From the NCBI GenBank assembly GCA_035938175.1, contig DASZHD010000016.1:8964-72963 (forward strand): a stretch of 64,000 nucleotides of DNA, in the 5' to 3' direction. The notes under the pieces are model-generated. The model was given only the letters and a program-made list of their open reading frames with translations. It did not search any database and was not told the origin of the DNA. Positions 1 through 8,488 of this stretch are shown here, piece by piece. The DNA comes from DASRDE01 sp035938175 (lineage in GTDB: Bacteria; Vulcanimicrobiota; Vulcanimicrobiia; Vulcanimicrobiales; Vulcanimicrobiaceae). Numbering within the stretch: position 1 is the first letter of the stretch; the number at the start of each line of letters is the position of its first letter. Position numbers and translations under genes: made by a program.

Positions 1-352
1 GACCAATCACCCGCAGCTCTACCAGATCCTGTATCTGGAATACACGCCGTTCCCGCGCACGAAGCTGTTCGTCGAACCGCAGGCATCGCGCGATTACCTG
101 CCCGAAGACGTCTATCCCGAGCACAACATGGCGTACTTCGCCGGCATCTCGCAAAGCTTCGGAAAGATGGTGTTCGCGCAGCTCGTGCTCAACAGCGGCG
201 GGCCTTCGAACATTAGCCCCTATGGCGTCAAACAGCTCAATTGCTACGCGCTTCCGTGTTCGTCGAATACGCTTCCCGTCGTCGGCGGCCTGAAGGCAAC
301 GCAACTGCAATTCCAAATCGGCATCGGTTCGCCGAGCGTCATTCAGTTCTAA
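1..352 (+). CDS. C-terminal end of an outer-membrane barrel-like protein (partial)
   Basis: An open frame enters from the left edge and stops at 350-352, leaving about 116 C-terminal residues. The visible part alternates polar and hydrophobic residues in strand-length blocks and ends in phenylalanine (IGSPSVIQF), as expected for the last strand of an outer-membrane beta-barrel recognised by BamA. A TonB-dependent receptor or similar barrel is the best guess. The N-terminus, plug and any signal peptide lie outside the window, so the family is not established. The next gene, a lipoprotein, starts 18 bases downstream on the same strand and may be co-transcribed. Confidence 0.5.
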   Translation, partial: TNHPQLYQILYLEYTPFPRTKLFVEPQASRDYLPEDVYPEHNMAYFAGISQSFGKMVFAQLVLNSGGPSNISPYGVKQLNCYALPCSSNTLPVVGGLKATQLQFQIGIGSPSVIQF

Positions 353-369
353 GGGACGGTGGTAGTACA

Positions 370-1959
370 ATGATCGAATTCTTGAAACGGCCGTTGGCGG
401 CTTTGGCGCTCGTCGCACTCGCCGCATGTTCCAACGGCAACGGCACCGGCGTTACGCCGGCGCCCGCACCGCCGGCTCCGGGCGTACCGTCAAACGGCGG
501 GATCGTTCAACAGAACTTCGTCGGCGTCGGCGACAGTTTGACGGCCGGATTTCAATCGAGCGGATTGCTCGGAGATCCGACGGCTACGAGTCCGGCAAGC
601 GCGTTGCCGGGCGGCGCCGTTCCGGTGACGCAAGAAAACGGATTTTGGGCGCTGATGTACCTCAAGTACAACGGGCTCGCACTCGACCCGGCGAAATACA
701 ACCTCGATACCGCGGTCGGCAGTCCGAAAGGGCCGCTTCCGCTGATCAAGGCACCCGGCCTGGGTTCGCAGCTGGTATTGAACGCGACGACACTGCTTGC
801 GCCGACGCACTCGGGCTGCGACGGTTTCAACGATCAGGCCTTCTCACCGTCGGCATGGTCGTTGACGCGTCTGGGTCCCGGCGCACCGATCGCGGACGTC
901 GCGGTTCCGGGCATAACCACGCACGAAGTTCTTTCCATGGTGTCGCCGCTCACGGGACCGCCCAACGGACCGAACTGCGGATACGTAAGCCTGCCCGGCG
1001 ACGTTACGTCGGGACCGCTCCAAGCACTGGTTCAGGGCGAAAGCCTGATGTTCTATCCGATGCTCGGCCAATTCCAACAAACGCTGGGCGCCGGAAAAAC
1101 TACCGAACTGGGTGCGGCTGCATCGATGCACCCCAAGCTCGCGACGGTGTGGCTCGGCGGTAACGACATCCTGAAATACATCGAATCCCACGGTCAATCA
1201 CCGGCGACGGACTCGCCTACGCAATACGCTAGCGACCTGCAACAGATCATCACCACGCTGCAAAAGGGCGGCGCGCAAGTCGTCGTCGCGGATCTCCCCG
1301 ACATTTTGGGGCATCCGCACAGCGGCGAGCCGCCGATCGCAACGTTCATCGCACAGACGAGCCTTGCGGCGGACCTCGAACAACTCGGCGTTCCGGCGGC
1401 GCTGGCGGTGCCTACCGCGTCGTACGTCCAAACCACGTACACGAAGGGTCCCGGCGGATTCGTGCTGATCAACGGCGTGCTGAGCATCGTGAGTCAGCTG
1501 CAGCAAAACCCGGCAGCGCCTGTCGTCTTGGATCCGGCCGGACCAGGCAGCGGCGACGGCCAGGTCTATCTGGATCAAACCTTTGCCGCACAAGCAATCG
1601 CTTTGAACGATGCCTACAACCAGACGACGGATGCCGTGGCGACCGCAACGGGTGCGGCGCTGGCGCCGGTTACCAGCACGTTTGTCGGATTGAGCTCGAC
1701 GGGCGTGCCGCTTGCACCGGGTGTAACGCTTACTACGCGGTACGGCGGCGGCATCTTTAGTTTCGACGGCGTGCATCCGTCGGACACCGGATATGCTTTG
1801 GTTGCAAACCTCTTCATCCAGGCTGCGGATACGAAATACAGCCTGACCATTCCGCCCGTTACGGCGGCAGAGGTCGGCGGTATTGCGAGCGCCGATCCGT
1901 ACAACCCGTTTGTTATCAAGACGCTCGATCCGGCATATCCGTTACCGTTCAATCAGTAA
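370..1959 (+). CDS. GDSL/SGNH-family hydrolase lipoprotein
   Basis: Predicted secreted, membrane-anchored esterase or lipase of the SGNH family, 529 residues. The chosen ATG gives a lipoprotein signal (MIEFLKRPLAALALVALAAC), with the lipobox cysteine at residue 20. An upstream in-frame start is possible but would bury the signal. SGNH block I is FVGVGDSLTAG with the nucleophile near Ser56, block III is WLGGNDIL, and block V is FDGVHPSDTGY with Asp466 and His469, completing the catalytic triad. A Pro/Ala-rich linker follows the anchor. At 529 residues it is longer than typical 200-350 residue SGNH enzymes, with extra segments between blocks I and III and between III and V. The natural substrate cannot be told from sequence. 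It follows the barrel gene closely. Confidence 0.85.
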   Translation: MIEFLKRPLAALALVALAACSNGNGTGVTPAPAPPAPGVPSNGGIVQQNFVGVGDSLTAGFQSSGLLGDPTATSPASALPGGAVPVTQENGFWALMYLKYNGLALDPAKYNLDTAVGSPKGPLPLIKAPGLGSQLVLNATTLLAPTHSGCDGFNDQAFSPSAWSLTRLGPGAPIADVAVPGITTHEVLSMVSPLTGPPNGPNCGYVSLPGDVTSGPLQALVQGESLMFYPMLGQFQQTLGAGKTTELGAAASMHPKLATVWLGGNDILKYIESHGQSPATDSPTQYASDLQQIITTLQKGGAQVVVADLPDILGHPHSGEPPIATFIAQTSLAADLEQLGVPAALAVPTASYVQTTYTKGPGGFVLINGVLSIVSQLQQNPAAPVVLDPAGPGSGDGQVYLDQTFAAQAIALNDAYNQTTDAVATATGAALAPVTSTFVGLSSTGVPLAPGVTLTTRYGGGIFSFDGVHPSDTGYALVANLFIQAADTKYSLTIPPVTAAEVGGIASADPYNPFVIKTLDPAYPLPFNQ

Positions 1960-2034
1960 CGATCGCGATACGCCGCTAACACGAAGGGCATCCGGAAACG
2001 GGTGCCCTTCCACTTTTCGTGGTACTTCTTCATT

Positions 2035-2328
2035 ATGGCAAGCGTAAACGATCTGAAGAACGCGGCACCCGGCTCGCTGAAGCTCTTCGATATTCGCAAG
2101 AAGCCCGATGAACGGCAGATTCCCGGGTCGCAGCGCGCGGAAGGCGAGGCGATCGAGTCCAACCCGCCGTTCGGAAAGGGCGACCGCGTCATTCTCTACT
2201 GTGGAAGCGGAAATTCGTGCTCGCGGATTGCGGGCGAACTGCAGCAGCGCGGTTACGCGAACGTCGAAGCGCTCGACGGCGGTTACGCCGCCTGGGTCGA
2301 GGCGGGTTTACCCCTCGAGGATCGCTAG
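2035..2328 (+). CDS. Rhodanese-like domain protein
   Basis: Small single-domain rhodanese, 97 residues, expected in the cytoplasm as a sulfurtransferase or sulfur carrier. The start MASVNDLKN is chosen because the residues before it look like untranslated leader. The fold shows an early FDIRK segment, then VILYCGSGNSCSRIA with the catalytic cysteine, and a typical C-terminal LDGGYAAW. The active-site loop reads C-GSGNS. The arginine that usually closes the C-x5-R-type loop is replaced by serine, so substrate preference may differ from GlpE or PspE. It converges on the ACT-domain gene with only 12 bases between the stops. Confidence 0.8.
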   Translation: MASVNDLKNAAPGSLKLFDIRKKPDERQIPGSQRAEGEAIESNPPFGKGDRVILYCGSGNSCSRIAGELQQRGYANVEALDGGYAAWVEAGLPLEDR

Positions 2329-2340
2329 CACCGGCACGCG

Positions 2341-2730
2341 TTAAATTGCGTCGCCGGCGAGCACCTTGCGCGCCGCCGCGTTGTCGTTCGTCGACACCGC
2401 AATCACCGCCCAGCCTTCTTGACGCTGGACCATGTTCAGCGCGCGAATGTCCAGACGCGCGTCGAGCAGTCTGCGCGAGAGCTCTGCAACGGCGCCGGGC
2501 TTGTCGGCGATGCGCGCGAGGAGCACGTCTTCGGTTACCGTCTGATGTCCTGCGGCGGTGAGTGCCGCCACGGCTGGATCCGCATCCTCGAGATCGATGT
2601 GAATCAAGCCTTCGGATCCCAGAGTGTCGGCGGAAATCGACGAGATGCTGATGCCCTTGCGCGCCAATACGTCGGTTACTTCCGCCAGCACGCCCGTCCG
2701 GTTAGGTGCGACTACCGTTATACGCTGCAC
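2341..2730 (-). CDS. Double ACT-domain protein
   Basis: A 129-residue protein made of two ACT domains (about residues 3-70 and 73-129), the fold that binds amino acids allosterically. The first opens with ITVVAPNRTGVLAEV and the second with LLARIADKPGAVAEL, both with the Gly/Pro turn typical of ligand-binding ACT repeats. The GTG at 2730 is preferred because GGAGG precedes it by six bases. This start lies inside the end of the upstream histidine decarboxylase gene (29-base overlap), so translation is probably coupled. No catalytic domain is attached. By context it may sense an amino acid for the decarboxylase/glutamate dehydrogenase operon, which is inference. Confidence 0.8.
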   Translation of the reverse strand: MQRITVVAPNRTGVLAEVTDVLARKGISISSISADTLGSEGLIHIDLEDADPAVAALTAAGHQTVTEDVLLARIADKPGAVAELSRRLLDARLDIRALNMVQRQEGWAVIAVSTNDNAAARKVLAGDAI

Positions 2731-3811
2731 GTACGTCCTCCACAAATGCGTCGATCTGTTCGGTCTCAATTCCGGGCATCACGATGAGATGCGAGATGTC
2801 GCCCTGCGTTGCCAGCTGCCATTTTTCGCGAATGCGCGCGTCGACGCGCGGAAAAACGACGGTGATCGCCGATTCGTTTCTCCATGCGGGAATGCCCGCA
2901 TCGATGAGCCGCTCCTGCGCATACGCCGCAACGTCCAATGCGCGCTGCGCACGCGCGCGGAGTCCTTCTATTCCGAGCGTTTTTATACGATGCCACAGAA
3001 CGAGCGGCGTAAAGCCGTTGCGCGACCCGCTGATCGTGGTGTCGAGGCTGCCGATATAGTCGATGGCCCGCGCGATTCGCGAGACGTTGTGCTTCTTTGC
3101 GAGCACGACCCCGCACGGCATGGGCGAGCCCAGGAATTTGTGGCCGCTGATCGAGATGCTGTCGGCGCCGTCGGCAAAATCGAATGCCGACCGCGGAGAG
3201 AGCAGCGGCAAGTATGCTCCCGACAGTGCAGCGTCGGCGTGAATATAGCGCTCGCGAATCGCCATGGAATCCATGATTTCGCGGATGCGCGCGACGTCGT
3301 CACGCGCTTCGGTCATCGTCGTGCCGATGTTTGCAAAAACGATCGGCGGAACGTCGCGGCGGATGCGCAGCGTTTCGCGCAGGTCTTCGTAGTCGATTTC
3401 GCCGCGCTCCCCGGCGCGGATCATGATGTGCCGCATCCCGAGGAAGTGCAGGTTCTTGGAGACGCTGTAATGCGTGTCTTCCGAGTAATAGACGATCCCG
3501 CTGGGATGAAGTTCGCGCGCAAGGTACAACCCGTAGAGATTGCCTTCGGTGCCGCCGTTGGTGACGTATCCCCACCAATCGTCTTCCGGCGCGCGCAGCA
3601 GCCCGGCGAAGAACGCCAATACGTCGCGCTCGAATTCACGCGTTTCGACTTGATACGTTCCTTCGGCAAACGGATCGCCGACGTTATTTAGCGGGAACGC
3701 CAGAAACCGCAAGAGCGCGCTGCAATCGAAGTCCTTCGCGGCAGGGTAGCCCAGCGCACTCGCGTTGCGCTCCGCAATGCGCTCGTACAGATCGTCAAGA
3801 CGGGCCTGCAT
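2702..3811 (-). CDS. hdc: PLP-dependent histidine decarboxylase
   Basis: Group II PLP decarboxylase of 369 residues that should convert histidine to histamine and CO2 in the cytoplasm. Family signatures run its whole length: WGYVTNGGTEGN, YYSEDTHYSVSKNL (His114 stacks on PLP), HADAALSG (PLP-binding Asp), and SISGHKFLGSPMPCG with the Schiff-base Lys225. The C-terminal NESAITVVFP segment is also as in Morganella-type histidine decarboxylase, and the length matches these 370-380 residue enzymes. Plant serine decarboxylases are close relatives, so serine is the main alternative substrate. It lies 44 bases downstream of glutamate dehydrogenase and overlaps the ACT-domain gene. No histidine/histamine antiporter gene is next to it. 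Confidence 0.85.
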   Translation of the reverse strand: MQARLDDLYERIAERNASALGYPAAKDFDCSALLRFLAFPLNNVGDPFAEGTYQVETREFERDVLAFFAGLLRAPEDDWWGYVTNGGTEGNLYGLYLARELHPSGIVYYSEDTHYSVSKNLHFLGMRHIMIRAGERGEIDYEDLRETLRIRRDVPPIVFANIGTTMTEARDDVARIREIMDSMAIRERYIHADAALSGAYLPLLSPRSAFDFADGADSISISGHKFLGSPMPCGVVLAKKHNVSRIARAIDYIGSLDTTISGSRNGFTPLVLWHRIKTLGIEGLRARAQRALDVAAYAQERLIDAGIPAWRNESAITVVFPRVDARIREKWQLATQGDISHLIVMPGIETEQIDAFVEDVRAAYNGSRT

Positions 3812-3855
3812 TGCTGCAGGCCCGCCGGTTTCAACGTTACGCGTACGCGCTCAAC

Positions 3856-5115
3856 CTAGGCGTACACGCCGCGCAGCTTCAGCGCCTGCACGACGCGATC
3901 GATGCCGAGCATATACGCGGACGTGCGGTACGGAACGCGGTGGCGCTGCGAGATGGCCCGCAATTCGTGGAAGTTGGTAATCAGCGTGTCTTCCAAACGT
4001 TCGTTGACCTCGGACTCTTTCCAAAAGTAGCCCATGCGGTCTTGGACCCACTCGAAGTACGAAACGGTAACGCCGCCGGCATTGGCCATGATGTCGGGAA
4101 TAACCGTGATGCCGCGCTGGTTGAAGATGTGATCGGCTTCCGGCGTCGTGGGTCCGTTCGCGCCTTCGACGATCAGCTTCGCTTTGATGTCGGGGGCGTT
4201 TTCCGCGGTCAGTACTTTTTCGAGCGCCGCCGGAACCAACACGTCGCAATCGGCGACCAGCAGCTCCGTATTGCTGATCTTGTCGCCGCCGCGGAATCCG
4301 TCCAAATTATGATGTTCTTGCGAATGCGCCACGGCGTTTGCGATGTCGATGCCGTTCTCGTTGTAGTACGCACCGGTGACGTCCGAGATTCCGACGACCT
4401 TGCAGCCGCGCTCGTGGAACAGGCGCGCCGCATACATGCCGACGTTGCCGAATCCTTGAATCACGACGCGCGCTTCCTGCGGCTTGATGCCCATGTTCTG
4501 CAATTCGTCCATGCCGCAGATCATCACGCCGCGTCCGGTTGCCTCGACGCGACCGCGCGATCCGCCGATCACCAGCGGCTTTCCGGTTACGACGCCGGGA
4601 ACCGATTGGCGCATATGCATCGAAAACGTGTCCATGAACCACGCCATCGTCTGCGGGTTCGTATTGACGTCGGGAGCGGGAACGTCTTTATCGGGTCCGA
4701 CGACTTCTACCAATTCGGCGGCGTAGCGCCGCGTGATGCGTTCGAGCTCGCCTTGCGAAAGTTTGCTCGGGTCGCAGGTGACGCCGCCTTTTCCGCCGCC
4801 GAACGGCAGATCGACGATCGCGCATTTCCACGTCATCCAGAATGCGAGCGCGGTTACTTCATCCAGCGTCACGCCGGGATGGAAACGAATGCCGCCTTTC
4901 GCGGGGCCGCGCGCAAAACTGTACTGTACGCGATATCCCGTATAAACTTCGAACTCGCCGTTGTCGCGTTGAAACGGGATCGAAAAGATGATTTGACGCG
5001 TCGGATGCGTCAGAATCGCGCGCATCGTACGATCCAGTTCCAGCAAGTTCGCCGCTTCGTTGAAGTAAGCGATACCGTCGCCGAAAACCGAAACTTCGCG
5101 CACAGCCGTCGTCAT
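3856..5115 (-). CDS. gdhA: Glutamate dehydrogenase (Glu/Leu/Phe/Val dehydrogenase family)
   Basis: A 419-residue NAD(P)-dependent glutamate dehydrogenase interconverting glutamate with 2-oxoglutarate and ammonia. The N-terminal substrate domain has YRVQYSFARGPAKGGIRFH and the lysine-rich LPFGGGKGGV motif. PAPDVNTNPQTMAW and GGSRGRVEATGRGV follow, and the Rossmann domain starts at VVIQGFGNVG. The length and domain order fit the hexameric class of about 420 residues found in Gram-positive bacteria and archaea. The cofactor (NAD or NADP) cannot be fixed by eye. It is the first gene of a minus-strand run gdhA-hdc-ACT and starts 95 bases after the stop of ychF. A GGAGG lies about 12 bases before the ATG. 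Confidence 0.93.
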   Translation of the reverse strand: MTTAVREVSVFGDGIAYFNEAANLLELDRTMRAILTHPTRQIIFSIPFQRDNGEFEVYTGYRVQYSFARGPAKGGIRFHPGVTLDEVTALAFWMTWKCAIVDLPFGGGKGGVTCDPSKLSQGELERITRRYAAELVEVVGPDKDVPAPDVNTNPQTMAWFMDTFSMHMRQSVPGVVTGKPLVIGGSRGRVEATGRGVMICGMDELQNMGIKPQEARVVIQGFGNVGMYAARLFHERGCKVVGISDVTGAYYNENGIDIANAVAHSQEHHNLDGFRGGDKISNTELLVADCDVLVPAALEKVLTAENAPDIKAKLIVEGANGPTTPEADHIFNQRGITVIPDIMANAGGVTVSYFEWVQDRMGYFWKESEVNERLEDTLITNFHELRAISQRHRVPYRTSAYMLGIDRVVQALKLRGVYA

Positions 5116-5210
5116 AAAGCCTTGGAGCCTCCGGTAAAATCGAAACTTTGGTGGGTTAGGGCCCAGCCCGGGCTTCCCCTATGCGGCAAAGGTCGCAGCA
5201 GGCGCTTGTC

Positions 5211-6305
5211 TTATACGTTGAACTTGAAATTGACGACGTCGCCCTCTTGCATTACGTAGTCTTTGCCTTCTTGCCGAACGACGCCGGCCGTGCGGAGCGC
5301 GTCCATCGTGCGGTATTTCACGTAGTCGTCGTATGAAACGATTTCCGCCCGAATAAACCCCCGCTCGATGTCCGTATGGATCTTGCCCGCGGCCGCAGGC
5401 GCCTTCGTGCCGCGCTCGATCGTCCACGCCCGGACCTCTTTCTCGCCCGCGGTCAGGAACGTCATCAGCCCCAGCAAATCGTAGGCAGACACGATCAGCT
5501 GGTCCAGGCCGCCGCGCTCGATGCCGAGCTCCGACGCAAAGGCCTGCGCCTCTTCGTCCGAGAGCCCCGCCAGTTCGGCCTCGACTTGCCCGCAGAAAGC
5601 CACCACCCGGCTGTCCTCGGCGGCGGCGATCCGCCGCACTTCCTCCAATAGGGGACCCGGGCGGGCGATCTGCTCTTCGTCGATGTTGGCGACGTAGAGC
5701 ACGGGCTTGGCGGTCAGCAAAAACGATTCGCGGGCAACTTCGGCTTCGGCCGAGTCCTTCGGAAAAGCGCGTGCCGGGCGCCCGTTCTCAAGCGCCTGCA
5801 CGAGCGCTCGCGCGGCGTCGGCCTTGTGCCGGACTTTGGGATTCGCTCGCGCCTCGCGGTCCAGCTTGTCCAGCCGCTTCTCCAGGGTCGCCAAATCGGC
5901 CAGGCCCATCTCGATATTGATGATCTCGATGTCGCGCTGCGGATCGGGACCCCCCTCCACATGCGTGACGTTGTCGTCGTGGAAGCACCGGACCACCATG
6001 GCAATCGCATCGGTCTCGCGGATGTGGCTGAGAAACGCGTTTCCCAAGCCTTGTCCCGCGCTCGCGCCCCGGACCAAGCCGGCGATGTCGACGAACCGCA
6101 TCGTGGCCGGAACGATTCGCTGCGTGCCCACCAAGCGGGCTAGAACGCCGAGGCGCGCGTCGGGAACCGCGACCTCGCCGACGTTGGGCTCGATCGTCGC
6201 GAATGGATAATTGGCGGCCAGCGCCTGCGCCGACCGCGTCAGCGCATTGAAGATAGTCGACTTCCCGACGTTGGGCAAACCGACGATTCCGCACGAAAGA
6301 GCCAT
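5211..6305 (-). CDS. ychF: Redox-regulated ribosome-binding ATPase YchF
   Basis: Obg-family P-loop NTPase of 364 residues that binds ribosomes and prefers ATP over GTP. From the chosen ATG the protein begins MALSCGIVGLPNVGKST, with the P-loop at residues 9-17. A start five codons earlier is open but lacks support. DIAGLVRGAS is the switch II region, and the specificity motif is the variant YVANIDEE rather than NKxD, as expected for YchF. The C-terminus has the TGS domain with AAAGKIHTDIERGFIRAE and ends VVNFKFNV. The length is normal for the family. It is divergent from the DUF151 gene across about 100 bases. Confidence 0.95.
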   Translation of the reverse strand: MALSCGIVGLPNVGKSTIFNALTRSAQALAANYPFATIEPNVGEVAVPDARLGVLARLVGTQRIVPATMRFVDIAGLVRGASAGQGLGNAFLSHIRETDAIAMVVRCFHDDNVTHVEGGPDPQRDIEIINIEMGLADLATLEKRLDKLDREARANPKVRHKADAARALVQALENGRPARAFPKDSAEAEVARESFLLTAKPVLYVANIDEEQIARPGPLLEEVRRIAAAEDSRVVAFCGQVEAELAGLSDEEAQAFASELGIERGGLDQLIVSAYDLLGLMTFLTAGEKEVRAWTIERGTKAPAAAGKIHTDIERGFIRAEIVSYDDYVKYRTMDALRTAGVVRQEGKDYVMQEGDVVNFKFNV

Positions 6306-6405
6306 GGTGAACCGCGCCACGTTCGGCCGGCCCGTGCGCGCGCCCTGGTTCAGATGGGCGCTTGGTTAGGAATGATTGAAGGAGACACGCGTAGGATACG
6401 TCCGT

Positions 6406-6879
6406 ATGCGTCAGATGAAGGTTGACAAACTCGGAATCGACTTGCTTACGCACGACCCGGTTGTCATCCTGAAGGATACCGATGGGAAACGGTTTCTGCC
6501 CATTCTCATCGGCCCGTTCGAAGCGACAGCAATTGCCCTCGCGCTGGAGGGAGCTCCCGTTCCCCGCCCGCTGACGCACGACTTGATGCGCACGATTTTC
6601 GAAACGCTCGACGCGCGGCTCGAACAAGTCGTGATTCACGATATTCGCGAATCGACGTTCTTCGCAAAGTTGATCGTTCGAACGAACGGCGAGCTGCAAG
6701 AGATCGATGCGCGCCCATCCGACGGCATCGCGCTCGCGCTGCGCATGAGCGCGCCGATCTACGTTTCCGATAAAATCGTGCTGGAAGAATCCGTTCCGGA
6801 CAAAAAAACCGAGGACGCCGAAGTCGAGCGCTTCAAAAAATTCATCGAAGATCTCAAACCCAGCGACTTCAACCGCTAG
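6406..6879 (+). CDS. Bifunctional nuclease (DUF151) family protein
   Basis: A 157-residue DUF151 (BFN) protein, a family with reported DNase/RNase activity and plant-type bifunctional nuclease relatives. Hallmarks are VVILKDTDGKRFLPILIGPFEA, ATAIALALEG, HDLM, and the acidic RPSDGIALALRMSAPIYV. The ATG opening MRQMKVDKLG is chosen because AGGAT sits eight bases upstream and the family usually begins close to this point. A TTG ten codons earlier is an alternative. The charged C-terminal tail (residues 130-157) is common in the family. It is a single gene, divergent from ychF and convergent with the membrane protein gene. Confidence 0.88.
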   Translation: MRQMKVDKLGIDLLTHDPVVILKDTDGKRFLPILIGPFEATAIALALEGAPVPRPLTHDLMRTIFETLDARLEQVVIHDIRESTFFAKLIVRTNGELQEIDARPSDGIALALRMSAPIYVSDKIVLEESVPDKKTEDAEVERFKKFIEDLKPSDFNR

Positions 6880-6918
6880 AGACCGCTTTCACTTTGCCGC
6901 GCGATCGCGGCGAACGTC

Positions 6919-7626
6919 TTACCAAAAACTGCGGAACGCAAACTCCGCATACTGACGCGCAACGATCAGCGCGATGTACCCGAGCGCGAAGGCTACGAGC
7001 AGAACGCGCGCCACGTCGTACCCGGCACCGAGATACATGCCGATATGTGCCGGCACGTAAAGCGCCACGTAGTAAAACACGAGGACGCTGACAATCGTCA
7101 ACACGGCCGTGGCGAGCGGATTGCGCCGCGCGGTCTGCAACGAAACCGAGAAGGCGCCGCCCGCGGGAACGCCGCCCATGGCCACTGCCGGAATGCTGTA
7201 GATGAACGCCCAAACCGCGAGCGCGCCGAGCGCCGTTCCGAGGAACGGCACGGGCACGATGTTGCCGATCATCTGCGCAACGAAAATCAAGAAATAAAAA
7301 CCGATTACCGTGATGACGATTTCGCCGGCCTTCCGCCGCGCGGTGCTCCATGCGGCGGAAAGGGTCGCGCGGTTGTGACGCCACGCATCGTCGGCGAAGA
7401 TTACGGAAACCGCGAATCCGAAGCCCCAAACGATCTGTTCGATGAACGTGAAAATGCCGTTGGTCGCGCCGCCCACCGGCTGCGAAAACCACTCGCCGAA
7501 GTAGCCGATGCCGATGCCGATTGCGGCGGCAACCAGCGGCGGCAGCATAACGCCCAAATTGCGCGCGTAAACGGGCAATGCCGCAAGGTAGAGCATCAGG
7601 TCGACGCTCTGGCCGCCCCGCCGCAT
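6919..7626 (-). CDS. Multi-pass membrane protein of unknown function
   Basis: A 235-residue integral membrane protein with about five to six hydrophobic segments, including LGVMLPPLVAAAIGIGIGYF, VITVIGFYFLIFVAQMIG, GALAVWAFIYSIPAVAMGG and AVLTIVSVLVFYYVALYV. The layout resembles uncharacterised YIP1/DUF-type membrane proteins, but I do not recognise a diagnostic motif. The start chosen lies two bases after the mtnP stop codon, so the two genes are almost certainly co-transcribed. No catalytic residues are evident, and a role tied to methylthioadenosine salvage is not supported by sequence. Confidence 0.7.
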   Translation of the reverse strand: MRRGGQSVDLMLYLAALPVYARNLGVMLPPLVAAAIGIGIGYFGEWFSQPVGGATNGIFTFIEQIVWGFGFAVSVIFADDAWRHNRATLSAAWSTARRKAGEIVITVIGFYFLIFVAQMIGNIVPVPFLGTALGALAVWAFIYSIPAVAMGGVPAGGAFSVSLQTARRNPLATAVLTIVSVLVFYYVALYVPAHIGMYLGAGYDVARVLLVAFALGYIALIVARQYAEFAFRSFW

Positions 7627-7628
7627 CG

Positions 7629-8462
7629 TTATGCCCTCGCTCCGGTCAGAGCGTGCAAACACTTGCAATCGGCGTCGACGTCGATTTTCTCGATGATGCG
7701 ATAGATGCCGTCTTTCACCCGGGCGTTGTTACTATTGAACACTTCGATGACTTCGTGGTGCGAGACCGGTTCGATTCCGCCCACGCCTTCCAATCCGACG
7801 TCGTAGTCGGTGATGAGCGAAATGTTCACGTAACACATCTCCAACTCGCGGGCCAGATACGACTCCGGATATTGCGTCATATTGATCACTTCCCATCCCA
7901 GAGCCGAAAACCACCGGGATTCCGACCGCGTCGAGAAGCGCGGACCTTGGATGACGACGATCGTGCCGCGTTCGTGGGTCTCGATTCCAAGCGAGCGCAG
8001 CGCTTCGATGGCGATCGGGCGCATCTGCGGACAATAGGGATCGGCGAAGCTTACATGTGTGGTGATCGGCCCGTCGTAAAACGTGTCGATGCGGCCGGTG
8101 GTGCGATCGACGACCTGATCGGCGACGACCATCGAGCCCGGCTTTACTTCGGGCTTGAGCGAACCGCACGCCGTGGGGCCGATGATCCGTTTGACGCCGA
8201 GCGACTTCATCGCCCAAAGGTTTGCGCGATAATTTATCGTGTGCGGCGGAAAGCGGTGATCCTTTCCATGGCGCGGCAAGAATGCCACGCGCTTTCCGGC
8301 GATTTCGCCGAGTGCTACGCGGTCGCTCGGCGGACCGTACGGCGTTTCAATCGGGACTTCTCGCGCGTTTTCGATGAGCGAGTAAAACCCGGAGCCTCCA
8401 AAAACGCCGATGTCGGCGCGTTCCGTTGTTTCCATGCGGCCCGGGGGTTCTGTCCGGCCCAC
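7629..8462 (-). CDS. mtnP: S-methyl-5'-thioadenosine phosphorylase
   Basis: Phosphorylase of the PNP/MTAP family, about 277 residues, splitting methylthioadenosine (by-product of polyamine synthesis) into adenine and methylthioribose-1-phosphate. Visible signatures are IGVFGGSGFY (phosphate loop), FLPRHGKDHRFPPHTINYRAN, TACGSLKPEVKPG, TIVVIQGPRFSTRSE, and EVINMTQYPESYLARELEMCY. Start choice is open: a GTG at 8462 has AGGA ten bases upstream, and an ATG at 8435 gives a tighter family-length N-terminus. Its presence fits the arginine decarboxylase and aminopropyltransferase genes elsewhere in the window, since aminopropyl transfer produces its substrate. It lies 26 bases after the holB stop. 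Confidence 0.92.
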   Translation of the reverse strand: MGRTEPPGRMETTERADIGVFGGSGFYSLIENAREVPIETPYGPPSDRVALGEIAGKRVAFLPRHGKDHRFPPHTINYRANLWAMKSLGVKRIIGPTACGSLKPEVKPGSMVVADQVVDRTTGRIDTFYDGPITTHVSFADPYCPQMRPIAIEALRSLGIETHERGTIVVIQGPRFSTRSESRWFSALGWEVINMTQYPESYLARELEMCYVNISLITDYDVGLEGVGGIEPVSHHEVIEVFNSNNARVKDGIYRIIEKIDVDADCKCLHALTGARA

Positions 8463-8488
8463 GCCTAGTCATCCTGGAATTCGAAGGG

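Noticed and set aside
5150..5215. GC-rich gap between gdhA and ychF with a GCAGCAGG segment, considered as an SRP (4.5S) RNA gene
   Set aside because: It lacks the conserved GGAAGCAGC apical motif and a long paired rod, and is too short between the two genes.
3811..5259. Long plus-strand open frame (about 480 codons) opposite gdhA
   Set aside because: It is a codon-bias shadow of gdhA: no family motifs, Arg/His/Asp-rich composition, and it crosses the gdhA promoter gap.
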